DNA of 64,000 nucleotides from Kineobactrum sediminis (GTDB lineage Bacteria; Pseudomonadota; Gammaproteobacteria; Pseudomonadales; Halieaceae). Under the pieces are notes generated by a model. That model did not search any database. It saw only the letters and a program-made list of their open reading frames with translations, and was not told the origin of the DNA. The stretch lies in NCBI RefSeq assembly GCF_002868715.1, contig NZ_PKLZ01000002.1, forward strand, positions 186,001 through 250,000, in the 5' to 3' direction. Both the position numbers and the translations under genes were made by a program. Positions 35,790 to 44,681 of the stretch are shown here, piece after piece; positions within the stretch are counted from its first letter, which is position 1, and every line of letters starts with the position of its first letter.

Positions 35790-38054
35790 ATGACTCATCT
35801 GGCTCAGGCAAGACCCCCACGCTCACGACTCGCTCTCGCGCTTGCGGGCACCTCTTTCATGGCCGGGGTCTTCGGCATGACGGCGCAGGCGCAAATGCTG
35901 GAGGAAATAGTGGTCACCTCGCAAAAGCGCGCCACCAGCCTCAACGTGCAGGACGTGCCCACGGCAATCTCCGTGTACAGTGGTGCAGCACTGGAAAACA
36001 GTTTTGCTCTCGACCTGACGGATGTTGGTCGCATGGCGCCCAACGTGCAGCTCAACGACTCGGGTACCTACCCGGGCTTCGCCAACTTCTTCATTCGCGG
36101 GATTGGGGTCAGCAACACGACTCGCTCCCAGGACCCGGCAGTGGGTACCTTTTTTGACGGTGTCTACGTGGGTTTCGGCCCCAGTTCGGTCGCTGCGGCC
36201 TTTGACTTCGAGTCAGTGGAAGTTTTGCGTGGCCCCCAGGGCACCCTGTTCGGCAAGAACGTCACCGGTGGTGCGGTTTCAGTGACCAGCCGTCGACCCA
36301 GCCAGCAGTTCGGCGGCTACGCCAAGGTGCAGATGGCCAACTACGACTCCCTGCAGTTGACCGCTGCGGTGGACCTCCCGATGACCGATACGCTGGCGAT
36401 GCGTGTGGCCGCCACCAGTCGTTCGCGGGACGGTTACTTCGATAACCTGACCACCGGCCAGACCAAGCCGGAGCAGGACGTCAACATTATCCGCCCATCC
36501 TTGCTGTGGACGCCTACCGACCGGCTATCCTTCGCTGTTATCGGTGAGTACTATCGCAGCCGCAGCGGTTCCTCCGCCTCGCAGAACCTCGACAGCCGCG
36601 TTGACCCCCGGGCTGCAGGGCCCTCGACAGTGCAGCGGGTGTTCGGCTACACGCCCCCTTCGGACAAATACGATATCAATCACGACCTGCAGGGCTATCT
36701 GGACGCGGAGACCAGAATGCTGGTGCTGGATGCCAGTTATGAGGCGGACCACGGCACCTTTACCGTGATCACCGGGGCCAGGGACGTACGCTACGACACT
36801 TCCACGGATTTTGACGGCTCGCCCCATCCCGTATTTCACTTCCCGGACAATGAAGAGGAACAGGAGCAGTTTTCGATCGAGGCGCGTTATGCGTCCAGCT
36901 TCTCCGACACCTTTGAATTCACATCCGGGTTGTTTTACTTCACCCAGGAGTACGATATCGGCGAGCGCCGGGAGTTCTATATCGGTGGCGAACCGGAGAA
37001 CCCCACGACCCTGCAGCAGGTCGGGCTCGCCCTGACCGATGACGAGTCTTTCGCGGCCTTCGGTGAGGCAAGCTGGCATTTCAGCGACAATCTCAGCCTG
37101 CTGGTCGGTGGACGCCTGACCGACGAGACCAAGGAAGTGGAGTTCTGTCCTTTCAGCAGCGACCCCGTCATATTTTCCTCCCTGTCGATGGCGGCCTGCG
37201 ATGCCCGTGTTACCGGCAGCGAAAGCTGGACCAGTTTTTCACCCAAGGTGGGCCTGAACTGGCATGTCACCGAGGACATCTTTGCCTATACCAGCTGGTC
37301 CACGGGTTTTCGCTCCGGCTCCTTTAATATCCGCGCCAGGCTGCCCGAGGCAATCGGCCCCGTGGACGAAGAGGAAGTGTCCACCTGGGAAGCAGGTTTA
37401 AAGTCGACCCTGCTCGAGGGGCGCATGCGTTTCAACGTGGCCGCTTTCCACAGCGCCTATGACGATATCCAGCGAACCATTTCCGACACGGTGCTTGTCG
37501 ATGGCAGCCCCCAGGTAACGCAGGCACTTCGCAATGCCGCGGAGGCCACGATCTCGGGTATCGAGGTGGAAACTTCGCTGATGGTCAGCGACAATCTGAC
37601 GGCCGACTTTACCTTCGGTTACCTGGACGCGCAGTATGACAGTTTCCCGGGGATTGATGCCGACCGTAACGGCGTCTATGAGCCGGCGGTCGACGACCAG
37701 GCAGCTAAAAACCTCGATTTCGAGCGTGTGCCGGAGTTTGAGTACACACTCGGCCTCCAGCACAACCTGGCTCTCGCCAATGGCTCCGAGTTGTCTTCGC
37801 GCCTGTCCTACCAGTGGCGCGATGATCACTTCGTGGACACGCTCAACAGCCCCAGCATTGCGGTTGATGCCTATGGCCTGCTGGACGCCAGCGTGACCTA
37901 TGACCGCATGGCAGAGGGCTGGTCGGTGGCGCTGTTCGGGCGCAACCTGACTGATGAAGACTTCCACGACTTCGGCTACGACGGTGGTACCCACCGTGCA
38001 GTCTGGGGTGGCGTGCCGCGCACCTACGGTGTTGAGCTAAGCGTCAACTTCTGA
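35790..38054 (+). CDS. TonB-dependent outer-membrane receptor
   Basis: This 754-residue receptor starts at 35790 with AAAGGAAAG in front. A signal peptide (LALALAGTSFMAGVFGMTAQA) precedes the TonB box region LEEIVVTSQKRATSLNVQDVPTAIS. The plug follows (about 50-160), with FANFFIRGIGVSNTTRSQDPAVGTFFDGVYVG and EVLRGPQGTLFGKNVTGGAVSVTSRRP. The barrel runs to the C-terminal Phe (VPRTYGVELSVNF). The family is the Caulobacter/sphingomonad-type receptor for hydrophobic or plant-derived compounds. It heads a plus-strand group with an NmrA-like protein and an MFS carrier. Confidence 0.95.
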   Translation: MTHLAQARPPRSRLALALAGTSFMAGVFGMTAQAQMLEEIVVTSQKRATSLNVQDVPTAISVYSGAALENSFALDLTDVGRMAPNVQLNDSGTYPGFANFFIRGIGVSNTTRSQDPAVGTFFDGVYVGFGPSSVAAAFDFESVEVLRGPQGTLFGKNVTGGAVSVTSRRPSQQFGGYAKVQMANYDSLQLTAAVDLPMTDTLAMRVAATSRSRDGYFDNLTTGQTKPEQDVNIIRPSLLWTPTDRLSFAVIGEYYRSRSGSSASQNLDSRVDPRAAGPSTVQRVFGYTPPSDKYDINHDLQGYLDAETRMLVLDASYEADHGTFTVITGARDVRYDTSTDFDGSPHPVFHFPDNEEEQEQFSIEARYASSFSDTFEFTSGLFYFTQEYDIGERREFYIGGEPENPTTLQQVGLALTDDESFAAFGEASWHFSDNLSLLVGGRLTDETKEVEFCPFSSDPVIFSSLSMAACDARVTGSESWTSFSPKVGLNWHVTEDIFAYTSWSTGFRSGSFNIRARLPEAIGPVDEEEVSTWEAGLKSTLLEGRMRFNVAAFHSAYDDIQRTISDTVLVDGSPQVTQALRNAAEATISGIEVETSLMVSDNLTADFTFGYLDAQYDSFPGIDADRNGVYEPAVDDQAAKNLDFERVPEFEYTLGLQHNLALANGSELSSRLSYQWRDDHFVDTLNSPSIAVDAYGLLDASVTYDRMAEGWSVALFGRNLTDEDFHDFGYDGGTHRAVWGGVPRTYGVELSVNF

Positions 38055-38080
38055 AGCGCCGAACAGCGCGGATGGCAGCA

Positions 38081-38101
38081 CCTGGCGCCCGTGGCGCCAG
38101 G
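38081..38101. repeat. Strong 9-base hairpin between receptor and nmrA-like gene
   Basis: CCTGGCGCC and its exact reverse complement GGCGCCAGG flank CGT. There is no T-run after it, so it is more likely an mRNA processing or attenuating structure between the receptor and the following genes than a full terminator. Confidence 0.6.
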
Positions 38102-38130
38102 CAGTCGAGGTTGTGGGGGTAAGTTGGGCG

Positions 38131-39069
38131 ATGCAGAATGTACTGGTGATCGGTGCCTCGGGTACCCAGGGACGGGCCCAGGTGCGGGCCCTGGGGCAGG
38201 CGGGCTACGCAGTCAGTGTGATGTCGCGCAGGCCTGAGGGTCTGAACTTTGCCGGCGGCCCCGCTGCGGTGCGCGCTATCCAGGGAGATCTCTCGCAGCC
38301 CGCGGGCCTGCCGGCGGCTGTTGCGGGTGTGGACACGGTGTTCCTGAACCTGCCCTCGGCTTCGTTCAACCCGCCCGAGGATATCCTGGAGGGTTGTCGC
38401 AACCTGCTGGGTGCCGCGCAGGTGGCAGGCGTACAACGTATCGTGTTCAACGCCAGCCTCTATGTCGGCGATGCACCTGTCGGCCATGTGGCGCACGACA
38501 ACCGGCTGGAGATCATTCACCTGCTGCTGTCTTCGGGCATACCGGCCACTGCCGTGTGCCCGGTCATTTTCATGGAAAACCTGCTGCAGGACTGGGCGTT
38601 GCCACAGTTGCTGTCGAGAAATTGCCTCTGGTATCCGCATGGCAGCGCGCTGCCCGTCAGCTGGATAACACTCGATGACGTCGCCCGCATCATGATCCGG
38701 GTTGCGCGCTGTGACCGCGCCGTCGGCAAAAGACTGGTCGTCGGCGGACCCCAGGCGCTGCGGGGCGAGGAAACCGCGGCCGCGCTCGGCAGGGCCTGGG
38801 GGCGAGACATCCATTTCGAGTCACGTCCGCTGGAGGATTTCGCGGACGCCATGGCGCGCTTGTTCGCGCCGGATAGCGCGGCGGGGCAGTCACGCATTCA
38901 CGCCGACTTGCTGCGGGTCTACCGCTGGTACAACGAACGCCAACCTTCCCCCTTTACGGTTGACATGAGCCGCTTTCTTGCCGAGTACCCCATGACCCTG
39001 ACCTCGGTCGAGGAGTGGGCGAGACAGCACAATCCCTTCGCCACCGTCCACGAGGGAGCCTCCACGTGA
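38131..39069 (+). CDS. NmrA-like NAD(P)-binding protein
   Basis: A 312-residue atypical short-chain dehydrogenase of the NmrA/HSCARG type. The Rossmann motif is VLVIGASGTQGRAQ at the N-terminus, followed by a basic MSRRPEG NADP-binding segment, the conserved strand TVFLNLPSASFNP, and a substrate region VCPVIFMENLLQDW. The catalytic Tyr-Lys pair of classical SDRs is not evident, as is usual in NmrA proteins. The ATG at 38131 gives the normal family start. Its TGA overlaps the GTG start of the MFS gene (GTGA). Confidence 0.87.
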   Translation: MQNVLVIGASGTQGRAQVRALGQAGYAVSVMSRRPEGLNFAGGPAAVRAIQGDLSQPAGLPAAVAGVDTVFLNLPSASFNPPEDILEGCRNLLGAAQVAGVQRIVFNASLYVGDAPVGHVAHDNRLEIIHLLLSSGIPATAVCPVIFMENLLQDWALPQLLSRNCLWYPHGSALPVSWITLDDVARIMIRVARCDRAVGKRLVVGGPQALRGEETAAALGRAWGRDIHFESRPLEDFADAMARLFAPDSAAGQSRIHADLLRVYRWYNERQPSPFTVDMSRFLAEYPMTLTSVEEWARQHNPFATVHEGAST

Positions 39070-40430
39070 ACCCAACAAAGCCGCAAGTCGTTCCCGCCGC
39101 GGGCAATGCAGCCTATCCGCCCTCGCCACTGGCCTGGCGGGTAACCCTGTTGCTGACCTTTGCCTATATGCTGTCCTTTATCGATCGCCAGATTGTGAAC
39201 CTGCTGGTGGAGCCGATCCAGGCGGACCTCGCCATTAGTGACACCCAGGTCAGCCTGTTGCAGGGTTTTGCCTTCATTCTCACCTATATCCTGTTCAGTA
39301 TCCCGCTCGGGCGCCTGGCCGACACCCACTCACGCAAGTGGATCGTCGCCGGCGGGGTCCTGTTCTGGAGCCTGGCGACCGCGGCTTGCGGGTTCGCCAA
39401 CAGTTTCCGCCAGTTGTTCATCGCCCGTGCCGCAGTAGGGACCGGGGAGGCGGCACTCACTCCCGCTGCCTGGTCCCTGATGGCGGATTACTTCCCGCCG
39501 GAGCGCCGCAGTTTTCCCATCAGCATTTTCCTGATGGGCCCCTACCTGGGAGCCGGCCTGTCCATGATCATGGGCGGCGCATTGATGGGCATGATGGAGG
39601 GTATGGATACCGTGGCCGTACCCCTGTTGGGCGAATTCCGACCCTGGCAGGTCACCTTTATCCTGGTGGGCATGCCGGGCCTGCTTGTGGCCCTGCTGTT
39701 CCTGCGCGTCGCGGAACCGCAGCGGCGGCAATTGCCTGACCCGGCGGTTCCGACGGACGGGAAACGGCCCGGCCTGCGCGAGGTCTTTGCGGTCATGCGC
39801 AGCCGCTCGGAGATCTACCTCGCGCTGCTGGTCGCCATTCCGCTGTTGATGATCGTGCTTTATGGCCTGCAGGCCTGGGTGCCCAGCTACCTGGTGCGCG
39901 GTTTTGACATGTCGGTGCAGGATGCCGGTTTTACCTACGGACTGGTGGCCCTGTTTTCCGGCTCGGCGGGCGTACTGCTGGGACCTGTCGTGGGCCGCTG
40001 GCTGGGGAGGCGCGGAGTGAGCGATTATCCCCTGCGGCTGGCCCTCTGGGCCGGGCTCGGGATTTGCCCCGCGCTACTGGTGCTGGCCACCTCCGGGCAG
40101 GTGTCACTGGTGCTACTGGCAGTAGTGACAGCCAGTGTCCTGGTTACATTGCCGTTGGCCCTTGCCGCCTCTACCCTGCAGACGATAACCCCGGCGAATA
40201 TGCGGGGCGTGGTGGCGGGCCTGTACGTGGTCATGACCAGTGGCGTGGGCATGGGCCTGGGCCCCACGCTGATCGCCCTCACAACGGATTACATTGTCCG
40301 CGACCGCGAGCAGCTCGGCGCTTCACTGGCGGTGGTGGGAATTGCCGTATCCGTGGTGGCGGTAATCCTGTTCGCGCGGGCGCTGGCGCCCTACAGGCAG
40401 CTGGCGCAAAGCCTGGAGCGCGCGGCCTGA
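39066..40430 (+). CDS. Major facilitator superfamily transporter (Spinster-like)
   Basis: This 454-residue carrier has 12 predicted helices. The first helix contains FAYMLSFIDRQIVNLLVEPIQADL, the loop 2-3 motif is IPLGRLADTHSRKW (MFS motif A) and helix 5 carries ARAAVGTGEAALTPAAWSLMADYFP. These are typical of the Spinster-like MFS proteins common beside TonB receptors in marine and sphingomonad-type catabolic clusters. The GTG at 39066 lies within the stop of the previous gene and follows GAGGGAG. It is probably the inner-membrane partner of the receptor upstream; the substrate is unknown. Confidence 0.9.
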   Translation: MNPTKPQVVPAAGNAAYPPSPLAWRVTLLLTFAYMLSFIDRQIVNLLVEPIQADLAISDTQVSLLQGFAFILTYILFSIPLGRLADTHSRKWIVAGGVLFWSLATAACGFANSFRQLFIARAAVGTGEAALTPAAWSLMADYFPPERRSFPISIFLMGPYLGAGLSMIMGGALMGMMEGMDTVAVPLLGEFRPWQVTFILVGMPGLLVALLFLRVAEPQRRQLPDPAVPTDGKRPGLREVFAVMRSRSEIYLALLVAIPLLMIVLYGLQAWVPSYLVRGFDMSVQDAGFTYGLVALFSGSAGVLLGPVVGRWLGRRGVSDYPLRLALWAGLGICPALLVLATSGQVSLVLLAVVTASVLVTLPLALAASTLQTITPANMRGVVAGLYVVMTSGVGMGLGPTLIALTTDYIVRDREQLGASLAVVGIAVSVVAVILFARALAPYRQLAQSLERAA

Positions 40431-40467
40431 GTTCCCGGGCGGGTGTGCCCGGGCCGCGCGCAGGTCG

Positions 40468-40513
40468 TGCCGGCATTCCGGAGGACGGCAGCTCAAGCTG
40501 CCTTATGCCGGCA
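40468..40513. terminator. Nested inverted repeats between convergent genes, possible bidirectional terminator
   Basis: Outer arms TGCCGGCAT (40468-40476) and ATGCCGGCA (40505-40513) are perfect complements. Inside lies a second hairpin, GGCAGCT-CA-AGCTGCC (40487-40502). The structure sits between the MFS stop and the FKBP stop, where termination from both sides is needed. No long T-run is present, so the role is not certain. Confidence 0.5.
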
Positions 40514-40524
40514 GAATTGGGCTT

Positions 40525-40953
40525 CTAGTCTACCGAGACAACCTCGACTTCGAATTTAAGATCCTTGCCCGCCAGCGGGTGGTTGGCGTCCAGGATCACG
40601 GTTTCCTCGGCTATCTCGGCTACCTGCACCGGAACCGCGCTGCCATCGGGTGTTTGCATTTGCAGCATGACGCCTTCTTCCAGCTCAATTTCGGCGGGAA
40701 TCTGCTCGCGCGGGATGGTCTGCCGTGCTTCCTCCTGGTAATCGCCGTAAGCCTCCGCAGCGGGAATGGTTACGGTTTTCTTCTCGCCCGGGGCCATGCC
40801 CTCGATCGCCTGGTCCAGGCCCGGAATGATCTGCCCGGCGCCAAGCTGGAACTCCAGGGGATCGCGCCCTTCGGAACTGTCGAATACCGACTCGTCCTGC
40901 AATGTGCCGGTATAGTGTATACGTACGGTATCGCCCGCTTTCGCTTGCGTCAT
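40525..40953 (-). CDS. FKBP-type peptidyl-prolyl isomerase, SlyD-like
   Basis: A 142-residue protein with the split FKBP domain of SlyD/FkpB proteins. DTVRIHYTGTLQDESVFDSSEGRDPLEFQLGAGQIIPGLDQAIEGM forms the first FKBP half, and an insert-in-flap domain follows (AYGDYQEEARQTIPREQIPAEIELEEG). The ending NHPLAGKDLKFEVEVVSV is the SlyD hallmark. The His-rich metal-binding tail of E. coli SlyD is absent. AAGGA precedes the ATG at 40953; a slightly longer frame is rejected. It is a cytoplasmic folding helper, transcribed alone. Confidence 0.94.
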   Translation of the reverse strand: MTQAKAGDTVRIHYTGTLQDESVFDSSEGRDPLEFQLGAGQIIPGLDQAIEGMAPGEKKTVTIPAAEAYGDYQEEARQTIPREQIPAEIELEEGVMLQMQTPDGSAVPVQVAEIAEETVILDANHPLAGKDLKFEVEVVSVD

Positions 40954-41284
40954 GGGATATCCTTTCATGTGGGAGGGGGTGAATTGACTGAGATGCGCGA
41001 TGTTGCGCGATGACCCAGACGAAATGGTGCCCGCTGTAGCCCCGATTGTAAACCCCGGGACCCGGGTATGACCCGCCGGGGTGCGGATTCCCTCGGGTCC
41101 GCATCAACTGGAGTCTTGTGCCCAATATCGATTGTTTTCCCCTAAGCATAGCACCTGATCCGCGGTTCGCCCGGGCAACAAAATTGCTACCGGCGGACTG
41201 CATATTCATACACAGGCAGTCACCATGCCCGGCACAAATGGTTACCCTGTGTGCATCATTATGTCGCCGCCCAGGAGCCCCGCA

Positions 41285-41716
41285 ATGCAAGATGAAATAC
41301 CCATCCCCGAGCACAACCACGCGCTGCTGGAGAAGAGCTTTGTCGGTGTTCTCACCACCATTCGGGCAAAGGACGGGCTGTTGTCGTCCAACCCGGTTGG
41401 CTTTGTCTGGGACGGTGAGCACATTCGCATATCGACCCTGAAGAGCCGCCTAAAGTACCGCAACCTGGCGGCCGATCCCCGGGTGGCCTTTTGCGTGGTT
41501 TCCAACACCAATGTTATGGACTATGTCGAGATTCGCGGCCATGCCAGCCTGCAGGACGACCTGGATCGCAGCTTTTTTCGACGCCAGTTCATGGAGGGTT
41601 CGGGGGGCGAGGAGCCGCCAGCCGACCTGGATGCCCCGGGCGACGAGCGGGTCGTGATCACCATTCACCCACAGCAAGTGTCGAGCCCGAAACTGTATGG
41701 TGGGCGGTTTGGTTGA
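41285..41716 (+). CDS. PPOX-fold flavin/F420-binding protein
   Basis: A 143-residue split-barrel protein of the pyridoxamine-5'-phosphate-oxidase-like group. The pattern SFVGVLTTIRAKDGLLSSNPVGFVWDGEHIRISTLKSRLKYRNLAADPRVAF is the standard N-terminal barrel of PPOX class proteins; the Lys-Arg-rich STLKSRLKYRNL stretch contacts the cofactor phosphate. The tail has VVITIHPQQVSS. It probably reduces or oxidises a small substrate using a flavin or F420-type cofactor. The ATG at 41285 follows AGCCCCGCA with no strong ribosome site, but it matches the family start. It stands alone. Confidence 0.85.
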   Translation: MQDEIPIPEHNHALLEKSFVGVLTTIRAKDGLLSSNPVGFVWDGEHIRISTLKSRLKYRNLAADPRVAFCVVSNTNVMDYVEIRGHASLQDDLDRSFFRRQFMEGSGGEEPPADLDAPGDERVVITIHPQQVSSPKLYGGRFG

Positions 41717-41831
41717 TGGGTGGGAGCTGAAGTACGGTTGATCGGGGCAGGGAGCCAGATGACAAGCTATTCACTTGTCTCACCCAGCGAATGCTTTTAC
41801 GCTCACGACTCGCTAATACGGAGCTGCCCTT

Positions 41832-42833
41832 ATCAATACGGATGCGCGCTACATCGTCTGGCTGCTCGATTTCCTTGCCGAGCAGGGAGTGGATAGCCAC
41901 GCCCTGATCTCGACCTACGGGCTGGAGGGATTGGATCGTCCGGATGTCGCAATCAGTGCCGAGGTGCATCGTGGCCTGCTGACGGAAGCGTATAAAGTGA
42001 CGGGCCGGAAAGGGCTGGGGTTAAAACTCGGTTTCAAGCGCTCCCTCGCTACTTTTGATCAGCTCGCCTATCTGATGATGAGCTGCTCTACCCTGCGTGA
42101 AGCCACGGAGAAAGGCTTGCGCTACCAGAGCTATTCCGGCCGGTTTTCCGGCAGTGCGGTGATTACCACTTTTAGCGAGATCGATGGGCAGGGGTGTTAC
42201 CAGATCGCCGTCGACGAGACGCTGGGCGAGCTGCGTTTACTGGCGGTCGAAGACCTGCTCGCCAACATCGTGAATACCGCCCGCTGGGTATTGGGCAGGC
42301 CGCTGCCGGTGACGCGGTTGCGCTGTGACTACCCGGCGCCCTCCCATGCCGATGAGTACGCCGGGGTGTTCAACTGCCCGGTGCAGTTTGACGCACCGGT
42401 GATCCAGCTCTTTTTTGAGGCCGATATCCTGGACCAGCCACTGCCCAATGCCAGCCCCCAGAGTGTGCAGCTCTACGCTTCACTGTGTGAGGAGAAGAGT
42501 ATCGCTCGGCAACAGGGGGATGTGGCCTGGCGCTTGTGGCAATTGATTGTCAAGGATCCCGCCAACCCGCCCGATATGGCAGAGAGTGCCGCCGCGCTTC
42601 ACTGCAGTGACCGGACATTGAGGCGGAGGTTGCAGGCAGAGGGATGGAGCTATCTGCAGCTGATTGATCGAGTGCGGGAGATTCAGGCCCGCCGCGCTTT
42701 AAGCGACCCGACTCTGTCGGTCACTCAGGTAACGCAGCAGCTGGGTTACTCCGACCACTCGGGTTTTTTGCGCGCGTTCCGCAAGTGGACAGGGTTAACT
42801 CCCAGGGAGTTTCGCGCCAGGCTTTTCGTCTAG
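41832..42833 (+). CDS. AraC-family regulator of the arabinose-binding-domain type, with unclear start codon
   Basis: The product of about 333 residues has the N-terminal Arabinose_bd-type domain of OruR/ArgR-like AraC proteins (GLKLGFKRSLATFDQLAYLMMSCSTLREATEKG) and a C-terminal pair of HTH motifs (AAALHCSDRTLRRRLQAEG and SVTQVTQQLGYSDHSGFLRAFRKWTGLTPREF). The first canonical start is GTG at 41889, but family-like sequence (ARYIVWLLDFLAEQGVD) is encoded in frame back to 41832 with no ATG, GTG or TTG. ATC at 41832 follows GGAG by 8 bases. I list the frame from that codon; GTG 41889 is the safe alternative. It lies upstream of an aldolase operon. Confidence 0.78.
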   Translation: MNTDARYIVWLLDFLAEQGVDSHALISTYGLEGLDRPDVAISAEVHRGLLTEAYKVTGRKGLGLKLGFKRSLATFDQLAYLMMSCSTLREATEKGLRYQSYSGRFSGSAVITTFSEIDGQGCYQIAVDETLGELRLLAVEDLLANIVNTARWVLGRPLPVTRLRCDYPAPSHADEYAGVFNCPVQFDAPVIQLFFEADILDQPLPNASPQSVQLYASLCEEKSIARQQGDVAWRLWQLIVKDPANPPDMAESAAALHCSDRTLRRRLQAEGWSYLQLIDRVREIQARRALSDPTLSVTQVTQQLGYSDHSGFLRAFRKWTGLTPREFRARLFV

Positions 42834-42953
42834 GGGGCCTCAATACACCATTACTTGTGCAGCTTGTCCGCACAGGCCCGTTTTATGGCCTGATTGTCAC
42901 AGCCATTGCTTTGCTCGAGCGCTATGCTGGCGTTTGAGTGATAACAGCAAAGG

Positions 42954-43733
42954 ATGACTGTCGTGCAAAAGACCGACTATCTCAATGTGGAAATGTTCTC
43001 CCGGTTTGCGCCGCGTCCCGGTAGGCGCGATCTGCTGCCCCCGTTGACGCCCAAAGCCCAGGTGGCATTGATGTGCCGTATGTTGTTTGCCGAAGGCTGG
43101 GATGACCATATCGCCGGGCATATCACGGTGCGCCAGCCGGATGGCACCATTTTCACCAACCCCTGGGAACTGGCCTGGGATGAGGTGACTGCCAGTGATA
43201 TTGTCACCCTGGATGGCGATGGCCAGGTACTGGATAGTGACTGGAACGTGACCCCTGCGCTTGGCCTCCATCTGCAACTGCATGCGGCTCGGGACGATAT
43301 TCATGTGGTGATTCACAACCACCCCAAGTGGAGTGGTATCTGGGCTAACTTGCAGGAGACGCCACCGATTTATGACCAGGCTGGTGCTTACTGTGGTGTG
43401 GAGCTGCCGATCTACAATGAGTACCTTGGTACTCTGGATAGTGATGACTGTAGCCAGAATGCGATTGAGTCCCTGGGGGCGGGCAAATGGGCGCTGCTCG
43501 CTCACCACGGTGCGCTGGTGGTTGCGCGCGATCTGCGTCAGGCCCACCTGCGTGCCGCCACGCTGGAATGGCGTTGCCGTCGCGCCTATGAGGTGCGCCT
43601 TGCCGGCGGGGCAGAGCCGCTTCCCGATGACGTGGTAGAGCAGGTCAGCCTGCCGGACCCCAACGGCTTTCCATTCCTGTGGGAAGCGATGGCCCGCCGC
43701 GAGTTGCGCCGTGACCCCACGGTGCTGGACTGA
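42954..43733 (+). CDS. Class II aldolase/adducin-like protein
   Basis: A 259-residue protein with the zinc-dependent class II aldolase fold: LTPKAQVALMCRMLFAEGWDDHIAGHITVR, the Asp-containing DIVTLDGDGQVLD, metal-binding HNHPKWSGIW, and AHHGALVVARDLRQAHLRA with the further His ligand pair. Bacterial relatives include aldolases, decarboxylases and epimerases acting on hydroxylated small acids. It is first of three plus-strand genes with close spacing (12 and 9 bases to the next), probably one operon under the AraC regulator upstream. The substrate is unknown. Confidence 0.9.
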   Translation: MTVVQKTDYLNVEMFSRFAPRPGRRDLLPPLTPKAQVALMCRMLFAEGWDDHIAGHITVRQPDGTIFTNPWELAWDEVTASDIVTLDGDGQVLDSDWNVTPALGLHLQLHAARDDIHVVIHNHPKWSGIWANLQETPPIYDQAGAYCGVELPIYNEYLGTLDSDDCSQNAIESLGAGKWALLAHHGALVVARDLRQAHLRAATLEWRCRRAYEVRLAGGAEPLPDDVVEQVSLPDPNGFPFLWEAMARRELRRDPTVLD

Positions 43734-43745
43734 GGAGAGCGAACC

Positions 43746-44672
43746 ATGACGTTGACCACTCAACCCCTGCAGCACATTGGCGCCGAAGTGAGCGGGCTGG
43801 ATATCACTCAGCCCTACACCGAAGCCTTGAAGCAAGAGCTGCGGGACCTTTGGTATCACCATGGCTTGCTGCTATTTCGGAATCAGGCGGTCACCCCGGA
43901 GCGGCAGATCGAGTTCAGTAGAATCTTCGGGCCGCTGGAGCTGCATCCCCTGAAGGCGACTACCTCGGCGGAGTACCCCGAACTGTTCGAGCTGGAAAAC
44001 GGTGGCGAGAGAGATAAGGCGATGACCGCCAGTTACCGGGGCGAGACCATTGTAGGCCGGCTCGACTGGCACTTTGATCTTCATTATACCGGGCGCCCCA
44101 ATCATGGAGCCGTACTCACCGCGGTAGAGGTGGCGGGAGAAGGTGGTTTGACGGGTTTTGGTGATCTTGCCAAAGCCTTCGATGCGCTGGACGACGAGAC
44201 CAGGGCGCTGCTGGGGAAGATCGAAGTAGCCTACGCCTTCAGCATGCAGCGCAAGCATATGCGCTATGTGGATCTGGAGGGCTATGAGCCCGGCCCCTAC
44301 AGTCCGAAAAAACCGGCGGATGTTCGTTTTCCTAACTTCCCTGAGTCGGTCTATCCGGCGGCGATGACTCATCCGGTCAGCGGCGTTAAAGTGTTGGGCA
44401 TTGTCGAGCAGTTTCTTGACCGGGTGGTCACGCCCCACAAGGTCGGGCTTTCCAATGACGAGGCGATTGAGCTCCTTGAGCGGCTGGTGGCGCATACCCG
44501 CAAGCCGCAATTCCACTACTTCCACCAGTGGCAGCCGGGGGACATGGTGCTGTGGGATAACTGGCGCCTGATGCACTGTGCTACAGGGACGCCAGTTGGT
44601 GTGCGTCGCCGAATTAACCGAACCACCATAGAGGGCGATCGGCAGCTGGGCCGGTTGCTGCTGGATGAGTAG
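43746..44672 (+). CDS. TauD/TfdA-family Fe(II)/2-oxoglutarate dioxygenase
   Basis: The 308-residue enzyme has the TauD fold with the metal motif WHFDLHYTGRPNHGAVLTA (HxD) and the distal His in DNWRLMHCATG, followed by the 2-oxoglutarate-binding Arg in RRRINRTTIEG. Early LFRNQAVTPERQIEFSRIFGPLE is characteristic. These enzymes hydroxylate a substrate carbon with release of sulfite, phenol or similar. A GAGGAGAG site precedes the ATG. It lies between a class II aldolase and a D-2-hydroxyacid dehydrogenase in one operon, which suggests degradation of an oxidised small acid. The natural substrate is not known. Confidence 0.93.
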   Translation: MTLTTQPLQHIGAEVSGLDITQPYTEALKQELRDLWYHHGLLLFRNQAVTPERQIEFSRIFGPLELHPLKATTSAEYPELFELENGGERDKAMTASYRGETIVGRLDWHFDLHYTGRPNHGAVLTAVEVAGEGGLTGFGDLAKAFDALDDETRALLGKIEVAYAFSMQRKHMRYVDLEGYEPGPYSPKKPADVRFPNFPESVYPAAMTHPVSGVKVLGIVEQFLDRVVTPHKVGLSNDEAIELLERLVAHTRKPQFHYFHQWQPGDMVLWDNWRLMHCATGTPVGVRRRINRTTIEGDRQLGRLLLDE

Positions 44673-44681
44673 GAGATTGCG

